Origin: Bacteroidia bacterium
GTDB lineage: Bacteria > Bacteroidota > Bacteroidia > 2-12-FULL-35-15
Direction: 5' to 3'
Length of the DNA: 64,000 nt
Assembly: GCA_030654175.1 (NCBI GenBank)
Contig: JAURXZ010000013.1
Location: forward strand, 62,001 to 126,000
The number at the start of each line of letters is the position of its first letter. The stretch's first letter is position 1. This document shows, piece after piece, positions 28,554-37,677 of this stretch. The notes below the pieces were generated by a model, which was given only the letters and a program-made list of their open reading frames with translations, made no database searches and was not told the origin of the DNA. A program made the translations under genes and the position numbers.

Positions 28554-29444
28554 ATGGCAGGTCTTATTGGTAGTAAAGGATGGAAAAATTTCATGGCCAA
28601 ATTGTATGGAATTGGAGCGGCAGTTGTAATTATGGGTGCGATGTTTAAAATTATGCACTGGCCGGGAGCTGGTCCAATGCTTGTTATTGGTTTATCTACC
28701 GAGGTTATCATTTTCGTTTTCTCTGCATTTGAGCCATTACATGAAGAAATAGATTGGTCATTGGTATATCCTGAATTAGCTGGTATGCATGGTCAGGAAA
28801 GTGAAATTTTAGGAGATAATCTAATCGAAGATAAAGGTTCCCTTACTGAACAACTTGATAATATGCTTGAAGAAGCTAAAATTGGTCCTGAACTCATTGC
28901 CAGTTTAGGTACAGGATTAAAGCAGTTAAGCGACCAAACAGGTAAATTAACTAACATTACTGATGCAGGTGTTGCATCTGGCGATTTTGCTGACAAAATG
29001 AAGTCAGCTTCTAAATCTGTTGGTAATTTTAATGAGTCTTATGATAAAGCAACCGGCAACATATTGTCTTCCGCTGATGAGTTATCCGGTTCTTATGACA
29101 AAGCAAAAAATGCTATTCAGTCTTCAACTGAAAAATTATCCCAATCAATGGATCATTTGACAAATTCCAATCAGGAATCTCATGTTGCTTATGATCAGGA
29201 AATTCAAAAAGTATCTAAAAACTTAGCTGCATTAAACGCTTCTTATGAATTGCAATTGCAGGGTTCAAGTGAGCATATTAAAACCACTTCCACTTTCCAG
29301 AATGGATTAGAAGATCTATTAAAAAATCTTAGCGAATCTGTTGATGATACAAGGAAGTATAAAGAACAAATTGCTCAGCTATCAGTTAATTTAGAATCCT
29401 TGAACACGGTATATGGTAACATGCTAAATGCAATGAGAAAATAA
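28554..29444 (+). CDS. gldL: T9SS motor protein GldL
   Basis: 296 residues. Two membrane helices near the N terminus (about 14-33 and 40-60), with the HWPGAGPML turn between them and Glu50 in the second helix (LSTEVIIFVF), the position of the conserved glutamate implicated in proton flow. The long cytoplasmic part (about 95-296) is helical with repeated N-x-S-Y-D-K-A stretches. GldL and GldM form the proton-motive-force-driven rotary motor that powers type IX secretion and gliding, in a 5:2 ratio in published structures. A strong hairpin follows the gene before gldM. Confidence 0.97.
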   Translation: MAGLIGSKGWKNFMAKLYGIGAAVVIMGAMFKIMHWPGAGPMLVIGLSTEVIIFVFSAFEPLHEEIDWSLVYPELAGMHGQESEILGDNLIEDKGSLTEQLDNMLEEAKIGPELIASLGTGLKQLSDQTGKLTNITDAGVASGDFADKMKSASKSVGNFNESYDKATGNILSSADELSGSYDKAKNAIQSSTEKLSQSMDHLTNSNQESHVAYDQEIQKVSKNLAALNASYELQLQGSSEHIKTTSTFQNGLEDLLKNLSESVDDTRKYKEQIAQLSVNLESLNTVYGNMLNAMRK

Positions 29445-29457
29445 AAGAGGCTCTCCC

Positions 29458-29574
29458 CTTAATCCCCTCTCCAAAGGAGAAGTGGGCAGGATGTAAAAAA
29501 AATAAATAACAATTAACAATGCCTTAAAACACCTATCTCACTTAATCCCCTCTCCATTGGAAGGGGATTAAGTG
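29458..29574 (+). repeat. Paired CTTAATCCCCTCTCC elements with strong hairpin between gldL and gldM
   Basis: The 159-bp gldL-gldM gap holds two copies of CTTAATCCCCTCTCC (29458-29472 and 29541-29555). The second lies in a long hairpin: 29539-29555 (CACTTAATCCCC..) pairs with 29559-29574 (..GGGGATTAAGTG), 16 bp with one bulged C and a 3-nt loop. There is no T-run, so it is not a standard terminator. It may set the end of a processed gldL mRNA or limit read-through to gldM. Confidence 0.8.
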
Positions 29575-29603
29575 GAGGCTTTAAGGTCTAATAATAGAAA
29601 ACT

Positions 29604-31223
29604 ATGTCAGGTGGAAAAGAAAGCCCGAGGCAAAAAATGATTGGTATGATGTATTTGGTGTTAACAGCTTTGTTGGCAATGAATATTTCAAAAGACGTCC
29701 TTCTTGCTTTTATTACTGTGGAACACGGATTAAATAATACAAACGAAAATTTCGATCAGAAAAATGATGTGTTATATGCCAAATTTGATAAAGCAATGGC
29801 AGAAAATAAAACTAAAACACAACCTTGGGCTGATAAAGCCTTTAAGGTAAGGGAAGAAGCTGATAAATTATGTAAGTTTATTGATGAGACTAAATCTGAG
29901 TTATACATTTTAGCCCAGCCCGAACTTACCAAAGCGATGGCTGATACTTTTCAGTTACACAGAGGGCAGGCGAATGATAATTATGATATCCCTACCAATT
30001 ATTTGATCGGGCCTGAAATCGCTACACCTACAGGTAAAGGTGTTGAAATAAAGAAAAAAATCCACGAATTTAGAACCATGGTAATGGACCTTGTTCCTGA
30101 AAAGGAGAAGGCCGGATTCAAAATGGGCTTGCATACAGATGATGTATTCGACCATCATGCTGAAAAGAATGTTCCCTGGGAAGTTTCTAACTTCGACCAT
30201 ACAACTATGGCTGCATGTATGTGTCTTTTAGCTGGTATCAAAAATGAAGTTAAAAATGCCGAAAGTGATATTGTTACTTTATTGTTGAGAGCAATTGATG
30301 CAGGTGATTTTAAATTTGACATCGTTACTGCAAAGGTAGTTGCACCTACAAGCTATATTGTGCTTGGTGAAGAATACACCGCTGATATATTTGTTGCTGC
30401 TTATAGTTCTACTAAGAATCCTGATATTTCTGTAGGAAATGTAGATACCACCTCTAAAGAATATCCGAAAATGATTGGTGTGGGCACTCCCGTGCCTGTT
30501 ACAGCTGGTTTGGGTAAATATACTGTAAAACCAACCTCAGAAGGAATGCAAACATGGGGAGGTATAATTGACGTAAAAGCACCGGATGGTAGCACTAAAT
30601 CATATCCTTTTTCATCTAGTTATATGGTTGCCCGTCCTTCTTTTGCTGTATCACCAACCAAAATGAACGTGTTTTACATTGGTGTTGCCAATCCTGTTTC
30701 AATTTCAGCAGCTGGCGTTGCTCCAACTAATGTGGTGGCTACTTTGACAGGTGATGGACGTATTGATAGTAAAGGGCAGGGTAATTATGAAGTATTTGTG
30801 AAATCCGGTGCCAAATGTGTTGTAAACGTTTCTGCTAAAGATCCAAGAACCAATTCAACAAAATCAATGGGACAAGGTTTGGAATTCCGTATTAAAAAAG
30901 TTCCAAGTCCCAATGCTAAATTTGCAGGTGTAATTGGTGATGGAGCGGTTACTAAAGGTGAACTTCAATCCGCTGGTGGTATATTTGCTGACTTATCTGA
31001 TTTCGTATTTGACTTAAAATTCCCCGTTACGGCTTGGACAATATCTATGAACGTTAATGGATTATTTATGGATGAGTCTGGAAAAGGACCAGGTCTTACA
31101 GCTGGAATGAAGGCTTTGCTTGCAAAAGCAAAAAAAGGATCCAAAATATTAATTGAGAATGTACACGTACAGGCTCCCGATGGTGATAGAAAAATTACCG
31201 GTTGCAACATTAAAATTAAGTAA
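29604..31223 (+). CDS. gldM: T9SS motor protein GldM
   Basis: 539 residues. One N-terminal membrane helix (about 11-30, MIGMMYLVLTALLAMNIS) preceded by SGGKESPRQ, with Arg9 matching the conserved arginine that pairs with the GldL glutamate. The large periplasmic part (about 35-539) consists of four stacked domains reaching to the GldK-GldN ring. Segments PTKMNVFYIGVANPVSISAAG and GAVTKGELQSAGG are typical. It forms the dimeric rotor shaft of the secretion motor. The gene sits 159 bp after gldL and 58 bp before gldN. Confidence 0.97.
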   Translation: MSGGKESPRQKMIGMMYLVLTALLAMNISKDVLLAFITVEHGLNNTNENFDQKNDVLYAKFDKAMAENKTKTQPWADKAFKVREEADKLCKFIDETKSELYILAQPELTKAMADTFQLHRGQANDNYDIPTNYLIGPEIATPTGKGVEIKKKIHEFRTMVMDLVPEKEKAGFKMGLHTDDVFDHHAEKNVPWEVSNFDHTTMAACMCLLAGIKNEVKNAESDIVTLLLRAIDAGDFKFDIVTAKVVAPTSYIVLGEEYTADIFVAAYSSTKNPDISVGNVDTTSKEYPKMIGVGTPVPVTAGLGKYTVKPTSEGMQTWGGIIDVKAPDGSTKSYPFSSSYMVARPSFAVSPTKMNVFYIGVANPVSISAAGVAPTNVVATLTGDGRIDSKGQGNYEVFVKSGAKCVVNVSAKDPRTNSTKSMGQGLEFRIKKVPSPNAKFAGVIGDGAVTKGELQSAGGIFADLSDFVFDLKFPVTAWTISMNVNGLFMDESGKGPGLTAGMKALLAKAKKGSKILIENVHVQAPDGDRKITGCNIKIK

Positions 31224-31281
31224 AAGATAAGTCCGTTTATAAATTGTTTAATCGTTTAATTGTTTTAAAAGGAGGCATATC

Positions 31282-32151
31282 ATGAAAAAATTGAAATTTA
31301 TTTTAGTGATGTTAATCGTTACTAATTTTACTTTTGATAGCAAGGCCCAAGATCCTGGTGTAATAAAGCCGCCAACATACCCTGATGGTATTTATACGAA
31401 GGAAAATTCGAATAGCAGAAGAGCGATTCCTTATCCATATTTGCGTGAAGCTGATGTGATGTGGAGCAAGCGCGTATGGCGTGTAATTGACCTTAAAGAA
31501 AAAATAAACCATCCTTTATATTATCCTACAGCTCCTTTAGCAGACAGAAAAAGTTTGTTTGATGTTCTTAAAGACGGAGCTATTAAAGAGGGAAGGGTTA
31601 AATGCTTTAGTCCGGTCGATGATGAATTCCGTATGGAGTTGACAAAAAGTGAAGTAGAAGGTTTACTTGTTAATTGGGATTCTACAAATCAAACAGAAGA
31701 TCCAAATAACCCCGGAACGATGATGACCTCTCCTTTAAAAAAGGAAACTACTTCGGAGGAGATCACGAAATACTGGATCAAAGAAGATTGGTTCTTTGAC
31801 AAACAGCGTTCCGTATTAGATGTTCGTATTATTGGACTTCAGGTTGTTATTGCAAAGAAAACAGAGAGTGGAGAAGATGCGGGTGGTGATAAGCCATTGT
31901 TTTGGGTTTATTTCCCAGAAATCAGATCGTTATTGGCCAATCAGGAAGTGTATATGAGACATAACGATTCAGAAAGAAGAACATTAGAAGATATATTTTG
32001 GAAGCGTATGTTTTCAAGCTATGTAATTAAAGAAACAAACGTTTATGACAGATATATTTCAGAATATACATCAGGGATAAATGCTTTATTTGAAGCAGAA
32101 AGAGTTAAAGAAGATATTTTTAAATTTGAACACGATTTGTGGCATTTCTAA
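31282..32151 (+). CDS. gldN: T9SS protein GldN
   Basis: 289 residues with a signal peptide ending near DSKAQ. The mature protein begins with a Pro-rich stretch and the family segments ADVMWSKRVWRVIDLKEKINHPLYYP, VDDEFRMELTKSEVEGL and ENQKxxxR-like DKQRSVLDVRIIG. GldN (PorN) forms the periplasmic ring complex with the lipoprotein GldK. Last gene of the gldKLMN cluster; a Shine-Dalgarno-like GGAGG lies about 12 bp before the ATG, and a strong terminator follows 60 bp after the stop. Confidence 0.97.
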   Translation: MKKLKFILVMLIVTNFTFDSKAQDPGVIKPPTYPDGIYTKENSNSRRAIPYPYLREADVMWSKRVWRVIDLKEKINHPLYYPTAPLADRKSLFDVLKDGAIKEGRVKCFSPVDDEFRMELTKSEVEGLLVNWDSTNQTEDPNNPGTMMTSPLKKETTSEEITKYWIKEDWFFDKQRSVLDVRIIGLQVVIAKKTESGEDAGGDKPLFWVYFPEIRSLLANQEVYMRHNDSERRTLEDIFWKRMFSSYVIKETNVYDRYISEYTSGINALFEAERVKEDIFKFEHDLWHF

Positions 32152-32210
32152 GGTAATGTTGAATCATAAATGTTAAATGGGGAAATAGGCAACAAATAAC
32201 TAATAAAAAA

Positions 32211-32243
32211 ACTCTTCGATGAAAAGTCGGGGAGTTTTTTTTT
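32211..32243 (+). terminator. Terminator of the gldKLMN operon
   Basis: Arms ACTCTTCGA (32211-32219) and TCGGGGAGT (32227-32235) pair over 9 bp including two G-T pairs, with a 7-nt loop and a run of nine Ts at 32235-32243. The T-run ends only 12 bp before the ATG of the next gene, so that gene needs read-through or a promoter overlapping the hairpin. Confidence 0.88.
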
Positions 32244-32255
32244 GAACAAACACAG

Positions 32256-33269
32256 ATGGATTCTTTAACACATTTAGTATTAGGTGCCGCAATAGGCGAA
32301 GCTGTTCTGGGAAAAAAAATAGGGCGAAAAGCTATGTTGTGGGGTGCTGTTGCTGACACCATTCCCGATCTTGATGTATTTGCTTCACCCTGTTTTACCG
32401 ATGCTCAGCAATTGATGGTGCACAGAGGTATAACACATTCACTTTTGTTTGTAATAGTGATGGCGCCATTGTTGGGGTGGTTATTTAGTAAATGGTTTAA
32501 AAAAGCAGAAGTCAACTGGAAAGACTGGACCTTGTTATTCTTTTTTGGGTTGCTTTCCCATACGCTCCTTGATTCTCTTACAGCATACGGTACAGGTTGG
32601 TTTGAGCCATTCAGTGCTTATCGTGTTTCATTTAATACCATTTTTGTTGCTGATCCGTTTTATACAGTACCTTTTTTAATTTGTGTGATTGTTGCCCTTA
32701 TTGCAAAAAATGGCTCTGATAAACGCTTAAAATGGAATAAAGCGGGCCTTATTATCAGTACGTTGTATCTGGCTTTTACAATTGTAAATAAATGGCATGT
32801 ACATGATGAAATGCATGATTCATTAGTTGAAAAAAATATACAAACCGCCAGTTTTGTTACTACCCCAACTCCTTTAAATAATTTTTTGTGGATGGCTTAT
32901 TCAGCCGATAGTTTGGGTTATTGGTTTGGATATTACTCGGTTTTTGATAAAACAAACAACATAGATTATTATCATGTTAATCGAAATGAAAGCCTTCTTG
33001 TTCCTTACAAAAATGATCCACAAGTGAAAATATTGAAGCAATTTTCCAAGGGCCATTATTGTATGACCACCAACGACAGTAATGATGTTTATTTTAATGA
33101 TATCCGTTTCGGACAAATGGGGGGCTGGGACAAACCTGATTCTGCTTTTGTGTTTTCATTTAAATTAAATAATGGAGCAGATAATGCAATGGCACTGGAC
33201 AGAAGTAAATTGAAAATGTCTTATTCTGAAGCAATTTCATCATTGGTGACCAGAATAAAGGGCAAATAG
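32256..33269 (+). CDS. YdjM-family inner-membrane metal-dependent hydrolase
   Basis: 337 residues. N-terminal motif DSLTHLVLGAAIGEA, then a D-x-D (PDLDVF) and HRGITHSLLF with the conserved histidines define the YdjM/LexA-regulated membrane-bound hydrolase family (PF04307). Four or five membrane helices lie in about 60-190, followed by a soluble C-terminal domain of about 140 residues (from about 195). The reaction is not firmly known for the family. The start follows the gldKLMN terminator almost directly. It is 3 bp upstream of the next gene, so those two are co-transcribed. Confidence 0.87.
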   Translation: MDSLTHLVLGAAIGEAVLGKKIGRKAMLWGAVADTIPDLDVFASPCFTDAQQLMVHRGITHSLLFVIVMAPLLGWLFSKWFKKAEVNWKDWTLLFFFGLLSHTLLDSLTAYGTGWFEPFSAYRVSFNTIFVADPFYTVPFLICVIVALIAKNGSDKRLKWNKAGLIISTLYLAFTIVNKWHVHDEMHDSLVEKNIQTASFVTTPTPLNNFLWMAYSADSLGYWFGYYSVFDKTNNIDYYHVNRNESLLVPYKNDPQVKILKQFSKGHYCMTTNDSNDVYFNDIRFGQMGGWDKPDSAFVFSFKLNNGADNAMALDRSKLKMSYSEAISSLVTRIKGK

Positions 33270-33272
33270 TTT

Positions 33273-34004
33273 ATGGGTAGAACTGCAATAATATTAGGAG
33301 CTTCAGGCTTAGTTGGTTCTGAAGTGCTAAAGCAACTGCTTGCAGATATGGATTCTTCAGAGGAGATTGCCATCGGTTCTTCCAATTCGCCACTCAACTC
33401 AGAAAAAGTACCCGATCAACGTTTTGAAAAAATAAAAATTTTTGTCAGAAAACGTATCCCTATCAACCATCCAAATCTGGAACAAATTATTGTTGATTTT
33501 GATATAATTGGAAATTATTCTGATTCTATAAAAGGCGATGTGATTTTTTGTTGTATTGGAACGACCATAGCAGCGGCTGGTTCAAAGGAAGCATTTATAA
33601 AAGTTGATCATACCTATCCATTGGAATTCGCAAAAATTGCGAAGCAAAATGAGGTTGAAACAATGCTTTTGATCTCTTCTATTGGCGCTGATAAAACAGC
33701 ATCTAATTTTTATCTAAAAGTAAAAGGTGATATTGAATTTGAATTGGAAGAATTAAAATTTGAATCATTGATTATTCTACGTCCATCAATGCTTTTGGGC
33801 GATAGGAAGGAATCTCGTTTTGCAGAATCGGCAGGGAAAGTTTTTATGAAATTATTTTCATTTGCATTTATCGGTAAACTGAAAAAGTATAAAGCGATAG
33901 AGGCCTCCGCTGTTGCTAAGGCAATGATACGCCTTTCGAAAATGAAAATAAAAGGATCTGCTATTTTTCCATCTGATAAATTACAACAAATAGCAGAGCG
34001 TTAA
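33273..34004 (+). CDS. NAD(P)-binding atypical SDR protein (HTATIP2-like)
   Basis: 243 residues with a Rossmann fold: GASGLVGSEVLKQLL at 9-23 is the dinucleotide loop, followed by DVIFCCIGTTIAAAGSKEAF (residues 89-108) and FESLIILRPSMLLGDR. This is the pattern of the atypical SDR_a5/HTATIP2 (TIP30)-like proteins. No YxxxK catalytic pair is visible in the expected place, so it may bind cofactor without classical dehydrogenase activity. It begins 3 bp after the stop of the YdjM-like gene. Cytoplasmic; partner and substrate unknown. Confidence 0.85.
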   Translation: MGRTAIILGASGLVGSEVLKQLLADMDSSEEIAIGSSNSPLNSEKVPDQRFEKIKIFVRKRIPINHPNLEQIIVDFDIIGNYSDSIKGDVIFCCIGTTIAAAGSKEAFIKVDHTYPLEFAKIAKQNEVETMLLISSIGADKTASNFYLKVKGDIEFELEELKFESLIILRPSMLLGDRKESRFAESAGKVFMKLFSFAFIGKLKKYKAIEASAVAKAMIRLSKMKIKGSAIFPSDKLQQIAER

Positions 34005-34181
34005 AAAATGTACAAGCATCTTTTAAAATTCATTTGATCAGAAACCGGGGTTTTGTCTCCCAATCATCATTAAAATCAGATGATTTCTCAACCAACCTTA
34101 TTCATTCAAAACATATATTATCGATTTGGGATTAAAATGGAGCCTGAAATTTGACTACCTTTGCAAAATAAACAATTATAG

Positions 34182-36122
34182 ATGATCTCAGTTAATTCGG
34201 TAACAGTATCCTTCGGAGGATCTGATTTATTTGACAATGTAAGTTTTTTGGTAAATCCAAAAGATAGAATAGGCCTTGCAGGAAAAAATGGCGCAGGAAA
34301 ATCCACCATGCTTAAACTTTTAGCAGGACAGCAAAACCCTACTAAAGGCGAAATTTCAAAACCCAATGATTATAAGATCGGGTATTTGCCTCAGGATATG
34401 ATCCATCAGCATGGCCGCACTGTGTATGAAGAAACAGCAACAGCTTATGAGGAAATTCAAAGACTGGAAGATCGCTTAAAAAGTATCAATCATGAATTGG
34501 AGACCAGAACGGATTATGAGAGTGATGCGTACATGAATCTGATCAATGATCTAACGGATATTCATACCCGTTTGGATTATATTGGAGCAGGAAACAGAGA
34601 AGAAGAAATAGAGAAAATATTAAAAGGCCTTGGTTTTGAACGGGCTGATTTTAACAGGCAAACATCTGAATTTAGCGGTGGATGGCGTATGAGAATTGAA
34701 TTAGGTAAAATTCTTTTGCAAAAACCCGACATTCTTTTGTTAGATGAGCCTACCAATCACCTTGATATTGAATCAATACAATGGCTTGAAGAAACAATTG
34801 ATCAATATGCCGGTTCGGTGATGCTTATCAGTCACGATAAACAATTTTTAGATACTGTTACTTCACGTACAATCGAAATATCAAATCAGAAAATTTACGA
34901 TTACAAAACTAATTATTCCCGCTATTTGGTATTGCGCCAGGAGCGCAAGGAGCAGCAGGAATCTGTAGCAAAGAATCAACAAAAAGTTATTGATCAAACG
35001 GAAGCACTTATCAATAAATATCGCGCTAAAGCAAGTAAGGCGGCATTTGCACAATCGCTTATTAAAAAGTTGGATAGAATGGAAATTGTAGAAGTGGAGG
35101 ATAGCGATACTTCCACTATGAATTTCCGTTTTCCTCCTCCCGCTCTTTGTGGAAAAATAGTTTTAACTGTGGAGCATGCAGGGAAAGTATATGGCACTAA
35201 ACGTATTTTTAAAGATGCTAATTTCATTTTAACCAAAGGTGAAAAGATTGCATTGGTAGGAAGAAATGGTGAAGGGAAAAGTACGATCATGAAAATGATC
35301 GCTAAGCAAACGGATTTTGAAGGGGTGATCCAGGTAGGACACAATGTGAAGATGGGCTATTTTGCGCAGGATCAGGCGGAAAAGCTGGATCAGAATAAAA
35401 CCGTTTTTGAAACAATTGATGAGCTTGCTGTTGGTGAGGTTCGTAAAAATGTAAGATCACTTTTAGGATCATTTTTATTTGGCGGAGAGGATATTGATAA
35501 AAAAGTAAGAGTGTTAAGTGGTGGTGAACGCGGGCGTTTGGCTTTGTGTAAATTATTGCTTGAACCTTACAATTTGTTGATCCTTGATGAGCCAACCAAT
35601 CACCTTGATATTAGAAGTAAAGAAGTGTTGAAACGTGCTTTGCTTGCCTATGAAGGTACTGCGATCATTGTTTCTCACGATAGAGATTTTCTTACCGATC
35701 TGACAGAAAAGATGTATGAGTTCCGTAACGGACAGGTAAAGGAGCATTTGGGCGGCATAACAGAATTTATGCAAAAATTAAAGATGCAACGCTTGAATGA
35801 AATGAATACCAAAAGTCCATTTGTGAAAGCGAAAGAAGAGGCTAAGGTTGAAAAACCGAAAGTACTTCCTGTAAATGATGAGCATGAAAAAGAGCTGAAA
35901 CAAATTAAAAACCTGGTTTCAAAAACTGAAATTGAAATTGCACGTCTGGAAGCGGAAATAAAAACAATTGATGAGCAACTTTCTGACTCGGCACAATATC
36001 AAACGATAATCAATGACAAGGAAACATTTGCTAAATATGAGCAAATGAAAAAACAATTGGATGTTGAAATGACCGCCTGGGAGAATTTACAGGAAAAGTT
36101 GGAAGAAAAAAGTTCTTCTTAA
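34182..36122 (+). CDS. ABC-F family ATPase (Uup/EttA-like)
   Basis: 646 residues: two ABC ATPase domains without membrane segments. Walker A motifs are GKNGAGKST and GRNGEGKST; signatures are FSGGWRMRIELGK and LSGGERGRLALCK; Walker B motifs LLLDEPTNHLD and LILDEPTNHLD. Between them lies the ABC-F linker (about 225-310, charged helices ARYLVLRQERKEQQ-like). A C-terminal coiled coil (about 560-640, Glu/Lys-rich) resembles the DNA- or ribosome-binding tail of Uup. ABC-F proteins act on ribosomes as translation factors or antibiotic protectors. A TACCTTTG box at 34156-34163, 19 bp before the ATG, fits the -7 element; TTTG at 34125-34128 is rather far. Confidence 0.95.
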   Translation: MISVNSVTVSFGGSDLFDNVSFLVNPKDRIGLAGKNGAGKSTMLKLLAGQQNPTKGEISKPNDYKIGYLPQDMIHQHGRTVYEETATAYEEIQRLEDRLKSINHELETRTDYESDAYMNLINDLTDIHTRLDYIGAGNREEEIEKILKGLGFERADFNRQTSEFSGGWRMRIELGKILLQKPDILLLDEPTNHLDIESIQWLEETIDQYAGSVMLISHDKQFLDTVTSRTIEISNQKIYDYKTNYSRYLVLRQERKEQQESVAKNQQKVIDQTEALINKYRAKASKAAFAQSLIKKLDRMEIVEVEDSDTSTMNFRFPPPALCGKIVLTVEHAGKVYGTKRIFKDANFILTKGEKIALVGRNGEGKSTIMKMIAKQTDFEGVIQVGHNVKMGYFAQDQAEKLDQNKTVFETIDELAVGEVRKNVRSLLGSFLFGGEDIDKKVRVLSGGERGRLALCKLLLEPYNLLILDEPTNHLDIRSKEVLKRALLAYEGTAIIVSHDRDFLTDLTEKMYEFRNGQVKEHLGGITEFMQKLKMQRLNEMNTKSPFVKAKEEAKVEKPKVLPVNDEHEKELKQIKNLVSKTEIEIARLEAEIKTIDEQLSDSAQYQTIINDKETFAKYEQMKKQLDVEMTAWENLQEKLEEKSSS

Positions 36123-36214
36123 ATTTGGAAAGTTTAAAGTTCAAAGTTTAAAGTTCTGTGTGATGGCAATAACAGCAACATTAAGCTATAGAATGTAATT
36201 TCAAAGCTTTTAAC

Positions 36215-37075
36215 TTACTGTGTTTTCGTCATTGATTCAGGAGTGCATATAATATAATCAGCCAATCCGGCTGCATCTTTTGCAAGTGTGTCTATAGCCG
36301 GCTGCTCGGTTGAAGCGATAGTAAATACTTTTAAGTTCGGATTTTCCTGTTTCAAATACCATTCAATTCCCTGGTGATAATTACTATGATACGTGCCATT
36401 GTAATGAATAAATGTTTTTTTCTTGCTCCAGTTTTTTAAAATAAAATAAGCCATTGTAGCATCTTTTATTGCTTGTGATTTTGGTAAGTTTTCACCTCCA
36501 TGTCCGCCCGCTGATTCAAAAATTTCTTTATAACATTTTAGGTTAGCATCGTATTTCATTGGTAAAGGAGAGATCCATTTTTTTGCTTCAGCATCTATGC
36601 TATCCAACTTTTCAATTCCCTTATTATACACCATATTAGCGTAGCGTCTGGGAATATTTGCCGCTACAAAATTCAGATGATTGGTTTTAGCAAAGTCGAG
36701 CAGAGGTTTATAGTCTGTTTTATAATTCGACCAAAGTTTTACTTCATCTTTCATTGTTTTGTCGGAGAGTTTCCCCTGCAAATATTCATTTAAAGCGATC
36801 TGATCATCCGCTTCAAACATTTCGGCACCTAATACCAAATTGTTTTTTTTGATCTCATACAGATCTTTGGTCAACTCGAGTTGCAGCCAGTGACAAATAG
36901 GATTGTCGTGCAATTCGCCAAACAAAATGATATCAGCTTCCTGCGCCTCTTTCAAGAGCTTATCGTAGCTGCTTTCTTTGCCATTTATATCATAGATCCG
37001 GTATGCCGGTTTATCGCCTTTAAAAGCAAAAAGAATAGTAACAAGTACCAATATGGATATGTTTTTTAGTTTCAT
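36215..37075 (-). CDS. ChaN-family haem-binding protein
   Basis: 286 residues. N-terminal signal (KNISILVLVTILFAF). The ChaN/DUF399 family signature ILFGELHDNPICHWLQLEL is at about 51-69, and NFVAANIPRRYANMV and FIHYNGTYHSNYHQGIEWYL follow. In Campylobacter, ChaN binds two cofacial haems and is regulated by iron. It should face the periplasm or outer membrane and take part in haem/iron handling; no TonB receptor is adjacent. Single gene on the minus strand, divergent from ssb. Confidence 0.92.
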   Translation of the reverse strand: MKLKNISILVLVTILFAFKGDKPAYRIYDINGKESSYDKLLKEAQEADIILFGELHDNPICHWLQLELTKDLYEIKKNNLVLGAEMFEADDQIALNEYLQGKLSDKTMKDEVKLWSNYKTDYKPLLDFAKTNHLNFVAANIPRRYANMVYNKGIEKLDSIDAEAKKWISPLPMKYDANLKCYKEIFESAGGHGGENLPKSQAIKDATMAYFILKNWSKKKTFIHYNGTYHSNYHQGIEWYLKQENPNLKVFTIASTEQPAIDTLAKDAAGLADYIICTPESMTKTQ

Positions 37076-37172
37076 ATTTATGTATAATTAATTTAATTAG
37101 ATAATCAAAAATGAATATCCTTCATCAGGCAAATTTTGAAAACAATATTAACGAATTTTTATTTGAATTTAG

Positions 37173-37206
37173 TTGCTTTTAATTTGATTTGCTTTTTTTA
37201 TATTTG
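37173..37206 (+). promoter_or_regulatory. Candidate promoter of ssb
   Basis: TATATTTG at 37199-37206 matches TAnnTTTG. A TTG at 37173-37175 is 23 bp upstream, at the long end of accepted spacing; a closer TTTG at 37183 is only 12 bp away. The leader to the ssb ATG would be about 20 nt. Confidence 0.45.
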
Positions 37207-37232
37207 CTATAATAAACATATTAAATACCTTA

Positions 37233-37634
37233 ATGATAGCATTAAACAAAGTAATTTTAGTTGGTAATTTAGGTAAAGACCCGGAGGTTAGACATTTGGA
37301 GGGTGGTGTAGCTGTTGCAAGTTTTTCGTTAGCAACTTCAGAGAGCTATAAAGATAAATCAGGACAGCGCATTGAACAAACAGAATGGCATAATATCGTT
37401 GTATGGCGTGCATTGGCGGAGAGTGCTGAAAAGCACCTTAAAAAGGGAATGACGATATATATTGAAGGTAAATTGCGCACCCGTTCATGGGATGATAAAG
37501 GCTATAAACGCTATATGACAGAAATAGTTGGCGATACTTTCACTATTTTAAGTAAAAAAGAGAGTATTTCTCCACCTAAAAACGATATTGATACCAATAT
37601 TGGAAGTAAAACAGGGGATGACCTGCCATTTTGA
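37233..37634 (+). CDS. ssb: Single-stranded DNA-binding protein
   Basis: 133 residues. The OB fold occupies about 1-105 ([56 protein letters not shown]). A short linker leads to the acidic tip DDLPF that recruits replication and repair partners. Binds ssDNA as a tetramer. Located upstream of gldE and gldD, the same order as in Flavobacterium, with a 43-bp gap to gldE. Confidence 0.97.
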   Translation: MIALNKVILVGNLGKDPEVRHLEGGVAVASFSLATSESYKDKSGQRIEQTEWHNIVVWRALAESAEKHLKKGMTIYIEGKLRTRSWDDKGYKRYMTEIVGDTFTILSKKESISPPKNDIDTNIGSKTGDDLPF

Positions 37635-37677
37635 TTATCTTTGCAGCTAATACATTTTTTAACTAAAAGCCATAATT

